Shown here piece by piece: positions 48,722-58,775 of a DNA stretch of 64,000 nucleotides. The translations under genes and the position numbers were made by a program. Source of the DNA: Solicoccozyma terricola (taxonomy: Eukaryota > Basidiomycota > Tremellomycetes > Filobasidiales > Piskurozymaceae); the NCBI GenBank assembly GCA_001600875.1, contig BCLD01000013.1, positions 829,748 to 893,747 on the forward strand, written 5' to 3'. The notes beneath the pieces are model-generated. The model was not told the origin of the DNA and did no database searches. It worked only from the letters and a program-made list of their open reading frames with translations. Within the stretch, counting starts at the first letter, position 1. Every line of letters begins with the position of its first letter.

Positions 48722-50130
48722 TAAGAATATCGTGTCTTACATTTGGAAGCGTTCAGCTCGGCAATTTGTATGATTTTGTTGTTTGCACCATACGGCTTGC
48801 AGTTCACTGGACTCGTCAAAGCCGAATTGCAAAGAGTTCTTCAAGGTCACCTTCGTGTCGCTTGGGGGCTGTTGAGAAAATATGCCTCTAAAGAGGGCTG
48901 CTCCGTGGTGAATTAAACTACAAGAAGCCTTACTTGCGCGTACTGAACATGGATGATTGTTCAGTTGGAAGGATTCGCCCCTGATCATTAGGGAACAACT
49001 TACGGTCATCGACTCAACACAAGACGTTCGTATCTTGCTTCCACTTCCCAAGCTTCCATCTCCCAAGGAAACTCAAGGGATTCTGGAAGCTATCGGAAAT
49101 GGGGGAGGTTAACACCATCCTGGGGATGAAAGTTACTCGAAATCGAACCATGAGGAAAGTGTGGGTAACTCAACCAGCCTACATCGATCGCTTACTTGAA
49201 CGCTTTCCACAACATCTCAACTATCCCAACGGAGGTGGAGTTCTCCTATCCAAACGCGCTGCGGCAGGAACCGAACGTCGTGGCCTTCAATGGGAGCGAG
49301 TCCGCCCTGACGAGGGACCGACCTCTCAAGGCACATGCCGGCGAAGCCATCCGCATTTTCTTTGGCAGGACCGAACTTAAACAAGCTCACTCCACGTCCT
49401 CGGCAGCATGTTTAGGAACGTGTACCGCGAGGGCGATGTCGTGACACCTCCCGCACACTTTCTACAAACAGTCAGCGTTCCCCCAGGTGTCTAGAGATTG
49501 CCGAGCACATTGCTCAGGGTTCTGATAGAGAATTCTCCAGCATTAGCCTAGAAGGTTCACTCCCTCCAGCTCAAGTATATATAGTAGACAGATCTGTAGA
49601 CTTACCAGCACCACTCTATAGACACAAGCATTCTTTCTAACACGGGTAACACCCCAAGGCCTTTACTTCCAGATCGTTTCCCCGGTGCCTTCTCAAGACA
49701 GAACGGTCCAACCACCTCATCCCGCCGAACCCTCCTTCTGAATGAAGTGCACTCGGAGCTGTCGGCGATGCGACAGCAGTTCTTGAGACGGTCGAGTAGG
49801 CTGACTTTGTTGTTGGAGCTCCTTGTGGACACCGCACCGGAAGTTCCAAGCCTGGATAAGACAGGTCCTCTCTCCCTGCAGTCTTTGTTTTGGTCGAACG
49901 GAAAGGCTGTAAAGACAGGCTGTCTTTCGAGGCGCCTGTTGTAACCTTACGCTTCATTAAAGACGACATACGAAAATCAAGAGCAATGGATAGTCAAAGG
50001 GCTGGATGGAATTGGCATTGACCTATATGCATCTGAAGATGTCGGGGTTCCAATAGCATTCCTAGCGAGGACCATATATTTCCCCATCAGCTAACAAGTG
50101 TGCTGGATTGTCAACGAACAGCGTTCTCGT
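48722..50130 (+). pseudogene. Degraded Copia reverse-transcriptase debris
   Basis: About 49099-49200 encodes MGEVNTILGMKVTRNR and VWVTQPAYIDRLLERF, a Copia RT segment between the YVDD box and RNase H; the frame breaks after about 40 codons. Flanks share short blocks with 51640-51900 (GACAGGCTGTCTTTCGAG against GACAGACTGTCCTTTCGAG), so both are probably retroelement remains. Confidence 0.6.
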
Positions 50131-50627
50131 TCACAGGACTCCAAACTGCCAACGAATCCTCCTTTAAGTCGATAACCTGGAAGAATAGTGGTAGAATGAC
50201 GATTGGTCCCTGATTCGGGTTGCTCTATTCATGCTAGCAAACATTGATCGCCTCACTAAGCCGATCTTTGACCGACATAAGCATTGGGCATGTGGTGTGT
50301 GTGCCTTGGTCAGGTGGTGTGCAGTTGGACGACATTTGTGCTGCCGAGTCACGCGGTTGCATTGCCCCTTTGGGGCGAGGCAAACATGTCAGCATCTTCA
50401 TCCAATCAGTCCATCCATCTTAAACCAAGGTATTCAATACCGCAGAGGTGAGCACACAACATGGTGGACAGGTAGCTTGCACGGTCAAATAGCCAGGTTG
50501 ACCTGTCAATCCGACGTGTTGGGTTCGCAGCTAACACAGATTGACGTTTCATCCTCCAAAACACAAAGCACACCATGTCGTCGTGAGCTAACCTCTCTCT
50601 GAGTGGCGTGCAACCTCCGCTCATCCT
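50131..50627. other. Upstream region of the metallothionein gene
   Basis: No gene recognised; presumed promoter. Confidence 0.4.
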
Positions 50628-51354
50628 ATGCGTTTGTGTGTATGTCGCCGACTGTCGATATCCAGAGCGACCTCACAGCATCACTGCGCGTAGGTTCCCT
50701 TTTGCTCCACATGAAAACTGTGTACTCCACCGACGCTTACCTTTGATCCAACCCTCCGTTACCTCCACTTTTGTGAACCTTCTATTCCCATGCACATCGT
50801 TTTCCTCTCTTTGTGTGTCTTGACACACCCACCACTCGAACGTCCTACCTCCGCCGGTGCCACTCCTCCCCTCCTCCTCCTCCCCCTTCTGTGGGCAATC
50901 CTCTCGTCGGCTATCAACCGCTCTATGCCAGCTGCGGAGACGTATGCACATGTGTGGACTGCCAGTGCCCGGAAATCACCCCGCCGGCTCCCAAGCACCA
51001 CTGCGCGTGAGTGTCGCTCGTGTTCTTTCGTGCTAGTCGCCCTGAGCGTCTGCTACGGTTTTCGCTGACACATCAGAGTTCATCAACAGGTGTGGAGACG
51101 TATGCGAGTGCGTGGACTGCCAATGTCCGGAAATCACTGAGCCAGTTGCCAAGCAACCATGCGCGTGAGTCGTGTGCTTTGCCTGCGTTTGTTTCCGAGG
51201 TCGTCGTCCTCGTCATCCTGAGCGTCGGCTAGAGCTTTCGCTGACACATGAGAGTCCATTAACCAGGTGTGGAGACAACTGCGCTGACTGCGTGGCTGAA
51301 TCGTGCAACTGCAAAGACTGTGTATGCAAGGTTTGCAAGGCCAAGGCCGCGTGA
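50628..51354 (+). CDS. Metallothionein with repeated Cys-rich exon modules
   Basis: Small Cys-rich protein expected to bind copper or zinc. Four exons: 50628-50689, 50932-51006, 51090-51164 and 51267-51354; 300 nt, 99 aa, with 23 Cys. Exons 2 and 3 are each exactly 75 nt, split codons at the same phase and encode near-identical modules: CGDVC(T/E)CVDCQCPEIT, then a Pro/Lys spacer and a final Cys-Ala. Exon 4 is CGDNCADCVAESCNC plus KDCVCKVCKAKAA. Exon 1 (MRLCVCRRLSISRATSQHHC) looks like a decayed module. Introns 2 and 3 resemble each other too (GCTGACACATNAGAGT near the acceptor). Module expansion recalls the large Cryptococcus metallothioneins. The first exon is the least certain. Confidence 0.8.
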
Positions 51355-52067
51355 AGTGATGGCGGGAGTAGCGCGTCTATGAATAATAGGGAGCTATGTG
51401 CGTTGTGAAACTGTGTTCCGGATTGTCGGGATGTATGAAGGCCGTCCCAGGGGCTGTCAACACCCAGCTTTACTGTAGTACTACATCGTTTATCAAAGCG
51501 GCCAGGAACACGAAGTTGAGGGTTTAGTCCTGGGTCGAACAGTGCTCCACCCGCGGACCGAATGGTTGCCAGAACAAACGAGGTCATGCCTGCCGAAAGA
51601 CGGGCGGCCCTTTCCTCCTTCAACTAACCCGGTCATCATCGTGGATACTCCTAACAGCATCACCAGCTATTGCCTCTCCGAGTTTCGGAGTAGGACTGCT
51701 CGAATGAGATGCAGGTGAAAGGACAGACTGTCCTTTCGAGCCGACTAAACTCAATGAATACCCATCATTGAGATCCGGTCGAATATGTTCGATAGCTTCA
51801 AGCACACAAGATGATCCAACCAAAGTCGACTGGTCTAACGTCCAAAGAGCCTCGTGGGAAGGCTTCAAAGCAGTCTACGCATCCGGTCCAGACTGTCCGA
51901 TGCGAATGCAATTGGAGATGCGAGTGATGGGTATGTGAGATTATGAATAGTAGATTATGAATCTATCCTTGATCTAACTCAACACTATGCACCTATGGTT
52001 ATAAAGGATGAGTTAGAGAGGATAGGGAGTTGTCTAAACTAAGATTGAGAACCGAAGTGGGACACTG
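51355..52067. other. Retroelement-like flank, no gene
   Basis: Minus-strand pieces (e.g. LVGSSCVLEAIEHI near 51780) and the block shared with 49912 look like old Copia material; no intact domain. Confidence 0.4.
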
Positions 52068-52273
52068 TCATGTGACATGATTTCCGACACACCCACTCGT
52101 ACCAACTTCGGGTTGTTTGGTTACCTTCAGGAGTCCCAACTGGTCTCTCAGGTCATTGCCTAGTTCAGCAGGTAGTCCCTTTGTAAGGATGTCGGCATGG
52201 TTACTTTTGGATGCAATGTGGTCGACGGTTATAGTCTTGTCGTCCCTCTTTTCATGCAAGTAGCTCGTTCGGA
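52068..52273 (-). pseudogene. Copia RNase H C-terminus (distal half of a split relic)
   Basis: Encodes TSYLHEKRDDKTITVDHI, SKSNHADILTKGLPAEL, the conserved end of Copia RNase H. It continues from 54370 across an inserted LTR element: the TCGGA at 52269-52273 is the duplicated target also seen at 54370-54374. Confidence 0.85.
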
Positions 52274-52713
52274 TGTTACGATCCTGCTAAGGCAGTACCG
52301 CAACATAGGCTATCAATAGAACAACTTCTATGACTCAAACAATCCGAACAACTCGAACAATTCGAACAATCCNAACAAACCGAACAAACCGAACAAACCG
52401 AACAATTCGGATGACTCAACACCTTTCCTAAAAACACATATATAAAGAAGGATAAACAACTTCCCTTCATTGTACTTTTCCTTTCTCTTCACCAAAAGAT
52501 ATCATAAGTTACTAGCCAATCAAGCTCAGCCTTCACTGAGCTCCTATCCACCTAGTCCTTCACCTTGGTCAAGTGATTCTTTGCTGCAACTCTGTGAAGT
52601 TGGCAACCGGACTAGGCCCCATCAACATCCATTCCACAATTCCTCTCGACCATTTCCTGTGTGCTTGCACACCCGTACCTTCAACACTTCTCCATTAAGG
52701 TTCGGTCGTAACA
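52274..52713 (+). repeat. 5' LTR of the non-autonomous element
   Basis: 440 bp; contains a CGAACAA/CGAACAAAC minisatellite with one N at 52372, and a TATATAAAG box near 52439. Confidence 0.93.
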
Positions 52714-53570
52714 GTATATCTTTTGGTCCAAGTTTGTGGATTGGATCAACTACTATCACAACTCAAGTCATCAACAGGGCACCACCTGCCCATCCTCCAT
52801 GCCTTCCGTGCTGCGCATTACCAGCTCAGGGGACTCCCCAAGGGGCTCCCCCTCTGGCACATCACCATATCCGAAGGGCTCAAAGCCCTCCAAGGGATCA
52901 TCAAGCGAACTTTCCTCAGTCAAGCCATCTTCGCTTGAATCCGGATAAATCGGACCTTGATAATGAGTTGAACTTTCCTCAGTCAACCCATCATCACTGG
53001 AATCTTCAAAAATTGGGGGAAGCGGCATTCCACCAATGCAGCGCAGGTTCTGCTGAGTACAACAGTGGCATCGTCCTCCAGGAAATAAAGACTGCAATGA
53101 CAGGGGTCAATTCTCACCCCCAATCACAAAAATATGAAAAACTTACACGGCAAGAACGGTCACCAGATGTTTTCCTATCACAGGCAATGCACTTTATCTC
53201 ATTGGGATAACCATGCTCGAATATAGCGGCCGCCTGCCTGCGTCGGCGGCGAGCCTAAAAAGCCCTACATCTCAGCAAAAAGGAACCTTCGGAATAATAA
53301 AGCTCAACTCACCGCTAAGGACATAGACCGCACCCTACTGGCTTGAATGGCTTTGAACACTGCCACCTCTCTCCCTTTTGATGCGCGTGTTTCAATCCCA
53401 GCTGGAATCGAAGAGGAACCCATTATTGCAATGTTGAAGACCAAAGGGGGAATGAAAAAAAAAAACAAGAAAATCTACAAGTTTTACCCCCCAGATCTTT
53501 ATTTTAATACACCACCAAAGCTCCTACCTCGACTTCACAAAGGGATGCTTTACAACAGCCGATAGGATAC

Positions 53571-53850
53571 GGTGTCGGCTTAAAGGTGTCGGCTTAAAGG
53601 TGTCGGCTTAAAGGTCTCAGCTTAACAAGGTCTCGCTTCAGAAACAAGGTCTCGCTTGACAAATAAGAGACCTTGTTTCAGTTTCTGATGACAGTCTCAG
53701 GGTAACACAAAACATGGTCTCAGGATAACACAAAACATGGTCTCAGGATAACACAAAACATGGTCTCAGGATAACACAAAACATGTTCTCAGAGTAACAC
53801 AAAACTTGGTATCCAGGTAACACAAAACTGGGTCTCGGAACAACACAAAA
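53571..53850. repeat. Interior tandem repeats of the non-autonomous element
   Basis: Three units of GGTGTCGGCTTAAA at 53571-53612, then about six units of about 23-24 bp containing GGATAACACAAAACATG from about 53692 to 53850. Confidence 0.85.
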
Positions 53851-53929
53851 CACAGTTTCTAGAAATCAAGCTTGGTTAGCCAGCCTAAATTACAGCTCAT
53901 GGGACTTCGCTGCTTAAGGAGGGGGGTAC

Positions 53930-54369
53930 TGTTACGATCCTGCTAAGGCAGTACCGCAACATAGGCTATCAATAGAACAACTTCTATGACTCAAACAATC
54001 CGAACAACTCGAACAATTCGAACAATCCNAACAAACCGAACAAACCGAACAAACCGAACAATTCGGATGACTCAACACCTTTCCTAAAAACACATATATA
54101 AAGAAGGATAAACAACTTCCCTTCATTGTACTTTTCCTTTCTCTTCACCAAAAGATATCATAAGTTACTAGCCAATCAAGCTCAGCCTTCACTGAGCTCC
54201 TATCCACCTAGTCCTTCACCTTGGTCAAGTGATTCTTTGCTGCAACTCTGTGAAGTTGGCAACCGGACTAGGCCCCATCAACATCCATTCCACAATTCCT
54301 CTCGACCATTTCCTGTGTGCTTGCACACCCATACCTTCAACACTTCTCCGTTAAGGTTCGGTCGTAACA
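53930..54369 (+). repeat. 3' LTR of the non-autonomous element
   Basis: 440 bp, same as 52274-52713 except about two substitutions (CCCGTACC/CCCATACC and CCATTAAGG/CCGTTAAGG), with an N at 54028. Confidence 0.93.
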
Positions 54370-54690
54370 TCGGATGTCGAAATGCTTGGTACCGGTGTGA
54401 TTGTGAGGGTGTTTCGAGAGGAGGATGGCTACCATGTTGTCGTTGAGAATCGGCAGTGGATCGCCTGTTGCCAGACCGAGCCCCAGGTCATCAAGGAGCT
54501 GGTGCAGCCACTTGGCTTGTCGTGCTGCGTCGGTCAACGCTAGCACTTCTGCTTGGGTTGTTGACAGGGCGACAGTGGTTTGTCGCCGACTCTTCCATGC
54601 TACCATACCCCCATATGTCTTGAATACATAACCGGTTGTTGACCGCCGGGTGTCGAGGCAACCTCCCCAGTCTGCATCTGCGTATCCGAG
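54370..54690 (-). pseudogene. Copia RNase H (proximal half of the split relic)
   Basis: Encodes [56 protein letters not shown] and KHFDIR, the DAD-E-D core of Copia RNase H. Truncated on its upstream side at 54690, where another LTR family begins, and interrupted on the other side by the 2.1-kb element. Confidence 0.9.
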
Positions 54691-55105
54691 TGTAAGGATA
54701 CGACCTTTCTTAGGCCCGAATCCTCACCGTTCCGCGGATTCCCCATTACCAATCCTCCATCCGCGGTGCTCAGGGCTCTGAACATTCGGGGCTCCTCTCA
54801 AACGTCCGGGCATACATCGAACATCAGGTCCGTCCCTCTCGCCGATGGATGGACGTATCGATGATATCACCGATGGAAAGACTTAGCCAGATCATCGCCG
54901 ACGGACGGACTTCGCCAGATTAACGCCATCGTCGCCACGTCCACCGATTGGCTGTTCGGGCAAACACCTGAAGGCAGGCCCGCTCTTTCTTTCTTTCTCT
55001 CTTTCTTTCTGAGTATCTTGTCGATACGATCATGTACATATATGGGAGCTCTGCCCTCCGGTAGATGGCTTTCCCTCTTTTCCTCACCTTGTATCAGAGA
55101 CAGTC
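54691..55105 (+). repeat. LTR of family 3 (copy a, 3' truncated)
   Basis: Begins TGTAAGGATACGACC with CCGCGGAT blocks, a CT-rich tract, and a TATA-like ACATATATGGGAGC near 55036; joins copy b without an interior. Confidence 0.75.
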
Positions 55106-55536
55106 TGTAAGGATACGACCCATCTCAGGCCCGAATCCTCACCGATCCGCGGATCTCGCCCACCGATTCTTCATCCGCGGTGCTCCGGACTACGAATCCC
55201 CGGAGCCCTCATATCAGTTCGACGACGATTCCCCAACGATGAATCCCCATCTGTCCTCTCGTCGACGTCACCCCCGATGGATTCGCCGACCTGCTCGCCT
55301 GGAACACCGCTCCGAGAAGGTCTCGACGCCGTTTGGTCAGCCATCCTCGCTCGCCGGACTTCGTATCTCTCCGGACCGGTTCTTCAGCACTCTTTTCTCT
55401 TTTTCTCTTTTTCTCTCTTTTGACATCTCGCCCAGCGAGATATCCCCTGTATATATAGCGGGAGCCTCTACCCTTCGGTGGATGGTCTTTTCCCTTTTTC
55501 CTCACCTTGTATTAGAACAAGTCTTCAGAGTATACA
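55106..55536 (+). repeat. LTR of family 3 (copy b)
   Basis: Same start and promoter block (TGTATATATAGCGGGAGC) as copy a; likely ends at AGAGTATACA by comparison with the copy at 63359. Confidence 0.75.
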
Positions 55537-55839
55537 ACGTCTGCGCATCTCCACACCTCATCGATCGGCCCTAGGATTAGCTACCCTCTTCGGCCCTCGA
55601 CACACACACACACACACACATCTCGATCCTCATCTCTTCATTCTCCGGGCACCGACTTCTCCTCCAGCCCGAACATTCCCCGCTGTCTTCATCTCTTCAC
55701 TCGACTTAGCTGTAGATCTGAATCCAACTGCGAGAGGCCCGATTATCCATCACCTGCCATATCACATCTCCGGCCACCGATTCTTCGTAGATTCCTCGTA
55801 GCCCTGAAGATCTGGCACCTGACACATACTGTCTGAAGC
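55537..55839. other. Non-coding stretch with a (CA)n run
   Basis: A 21-nt CA repeat at 55600-55620; otherwise no signature. Confidence 0.5.
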
Positions 55840-57799
55840 TCCATTGCTCCCACAGAGGCCCTATTGGAGATACAGTTCGACTAGACGTAGTATTGGAGAT
55901 ACTGGCATCGTATTGGAGATACTGGCATTGTATTGGAGATACTGGAGTTCGTGTATGGCCGATCCGTACTGCCAAGCTATGGTAAGGTCGTATCATGACT
56001 TCAGAACGTAGAATCGATCCGCCTTGTGGGTGTGTGAGCGGCGAGAGCATATCTTGGACGAATCCGGACGGATTCGGACGGATTGTAACGATCTAACTGT
56101 AACGATCTAACGACGATCGTCACACCCGAGGATAGACGAGTCACTTGACTCTCTATTCGGTATCGGTCAGCATTCATTGGGGTCTAGGCGGATTTGGACG
56201 GAAGTGGTCGGATCCATGCGGTTTCGTCTTCGTGTGTTCGTGTGTGTGTAAGCGGAGCTTGCTTCACTAAGTGCGTCTACGTTCGAGTGCCTCTAGGCAA
56301 TGGTCGGTCGTGTAATGCAACGGTCGGTTAAGGGTGTTGTATACAATTGATAATATTGCTCGAGGAAAGAGAGCAATACCTAGAATACGTACAAAAGGCT
56401 ATCTTAAGTATGTAGAGCGGATGGAAACACTTGGCTAATTGCCATACCATCCAAACTGTACTTGTTCTGATGCTCTATTGTTCCATAGAGGCCGTATTGG
56501 AGATACGGGAGTCATATTGGAGATACGGGGAGTCATATTGGAGATACGGGCGTCGTATTGGAGATACGAGCATCGTATTGGAGATACTGGCGTTCGTGTA
56601 CGACTGCTCCATGTTGCCAAGCTATGGTACGGTCGTGTCACGACTTCAGAACGTAGATTCGAGCCGACTTGTGGGTGTACGAGTGGCGAGAGTATGTCTT
56701 GGACGAATCCGGACGGATTCGGACGGATCTGTCTGCTGGCGACCACATCTGAGATGGCGTGAGTCGGTTTAGCCGCTGTCGGGCCGTAGACCTGACATAT
56801 ATCCATTGTTCCTTGAACAATGGTTGTAGGTGTACGAGCCTAGTTCGGGTCACGCGAATGACGATGATAACGGTGCGTGAGTTCATGTTGAATGACGTGG
56901 CGCCCCTATCAGATATCCTAGAGCGACGGTGATGGGAGATCGTAGCGTGTCGGTGTTCAGAGGAATTCCCGTGACACTAACGACGATCGTCAGACCCGAG
57001 GATAGACGAGTCACTTGACTCTCTATTCGGTATCGGTCAGCGTTCGTTGGGTCCTAGACGGATTCGGATGGATTCGGTCGGATCCACGTGGTGTCGTCTT
57101 CGTGTGTTCATGTTTGTGTGTAAGCGGAGCTTGCTTCACTAAGTGCGTCTACGTTTGAGTGCCTCTAGGCAATGGTCGGTCGTGTGATGCAACGGTCGGT
57201 TAAGGGTGTTGCATACAATTGATAATATTGCTCGAGGAAAGAGAGCAATACCTAGAGTACGTACAAAAGGCTACCTTAAGTACGTAGAGCGGACGGAAAC
57301 ACTTGGCTAATTGCCATACCGTCCAAACTGTACTTGTTCTGATGCTCTATTGTTCCATAGAGGCCGTATTGGAGATGCTGGCATCGTATTGGAGATGCTG
57401 GTGTCGTATTGGAGATACTGGCACTCGTGTACGACCGATCCATGCTGCCAAGCTACAGTAAGGTCATATCACGACTTCAGAATGTAGATTCGAGCCGACT
57501 TGTGGGTGTACGAGCGGCGAGAGTATGTCTTGGATCAATCCGGACGGATTCGGATGGATCCGTCTGCTGGCGACCACATCTGAGATGGCGTGAGCTGGTT
57601 TAGCCGCTGTCGGGCCGTAGACCTGGCATATGTCCATTGTTCATTGAACAATGGTCATAGGTGTACGAGCCTGGTTCGGGTCACGTGAATGACGATGATA
57701 ACGTGCACGAGTTATGATGAATGACGTGGCACCCCTATCTGATATCCTAGAGCGACGGCGATGGGAGATCGTAGCATGTTCAGAGGAATTCCCGTGACA
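55840..57799 (-). repeat. Tandem array of LTR-like units of about 870 bp
   Basis: Two near-complete units and one shorter unit. The CATAGAGGCC marker recurs 872 bp apart (56493, 57365); the first unit (633-bp spacing) lacks about 240 bp. On the minus strand each unit starts TGTCACGGGAATTCCTCTG, as an LTR would. Each includes 2-5 copies of a 20-22-bp CGTATTGGAGATACTGG satellite, a conserved hairpin and AATCCGGACGGATTCGGA repeats. No coding frame. Confidence 0.8.
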
Positions 57800-58775
57800 C
57801 TGATGATGATGTTGGCGGTTCCCGTTTCTCAAAGAGTTTTGCCCAGAAACCTCTCTTCTGTGTGGGTAATGCTACCATCGAAGGCTAGCGAGGCTAGATC
57901 GTTCTAGTGTAGGTTTGCCGCTCTGAGGATGAGATATAGGTGTTGTTTATGATTGATCGCCGGGATGAGTGTTGTGATTGATGCGGTAGATGGATTTGAT
58001 GGATTTTTGAAGAAGTTTTCGCAAATGTCTGAGAGACTTTCGTTTGCAGAAGACATGAAGAGTTCAAATGCTCGGTCTGGTCACCATGAATGGACAGGGT
58101 CTGGAATGGCTATATATGTGTTTGTTGCTCTACAAAGACTACAAGCACAGCATCGGACAAGCTGATGAGGTTGGGGGGGGGGGAGGGCACTGTGAGAACA
58201 GCGCCGCGCCGCACAACGGTACACGGGCAGTCCAGGCCGCAATGCTAACGTTTGTCATCACTCACCGCATGGAACGGGGCTTTCGCAATACCGCCACCTG
58301 GCACCGTCATCTGCACAGCGTACCAACTTCGTTGACTACCAATCAATCACAACGAATATGGCCTTGTGATGGCTCTTTGTAGGGCAGATTTCGTTCACCT
58401 TAGCTAAAGCTGTGAGTGTTCTTGAGAAGCCGTGGCACATGAGTGGACGGTAACGGACGCTCGTTCAACTGTCGCGGCCTTTGGCAGACAACCAACTGTG
58501 CGGAGGGTAAAGCCGGGGCAGGCGACACGAAGCTCCAGCTATAAGGAACCCACCTCTGGCTCTTCTATACCTGCTGGAACTAATGGGCAGTATCTCGACA
58601 CCCTGAACATGGTGAATCGGTTCCCGAAAAGGTTATCAGGAGTAATAGACCACTGATGCCCGTCGCGCTTCTGGTCGAAGGTCGGTGATGCAGACGGTGG
58701 GTGGATGGTCATTCTCTAGGGGCGTCAGTGGTGGTTCACTCACTCACCTGAAAGCTGGTTCTACATGCAGCAACA
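57800..58775. other. Interval between tandem array and giant ORF
   Basis: No gene recognised. An 11-nt G run occurs near 58171-58181. Fragments are not alignable to a family by eye. Confidence 0.4.

Larger units (their letters stand above)
52274..54369 (+). mobile_element. Non-autonomous LTR retrotransposon (2.1 kb) nested in a Copia relic
   Basis: Two 440-bp LTRs (52274-52713, 53930-54369; TGTTACGATCC...GGTCGTAACA) flank a 1216-bp interior with no RT, integrase or protease frame. The 5-bp target duplication TCGGA is perfect. A purine-rich tract (AAGGAGGGGGGTAC) precedes the 3' LTR, so the element runs on the plus strand. The LTRs have a TATATAAAG promoter-like site. They differ at only a couple of positions and both contain one N at the same place. 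A minus-strand interior frame repeats SS(D/E)DGLTEESS, and the interior ends in tandem repeats. TRIM/LARD-like. Confidence 0.93.

Noticed and set aside
53692..53850. CRISPR-like array of 23-24-bp repeats
   Set aside because: Units are contiguous without spacers, inside an LTR element of a eukaryote.
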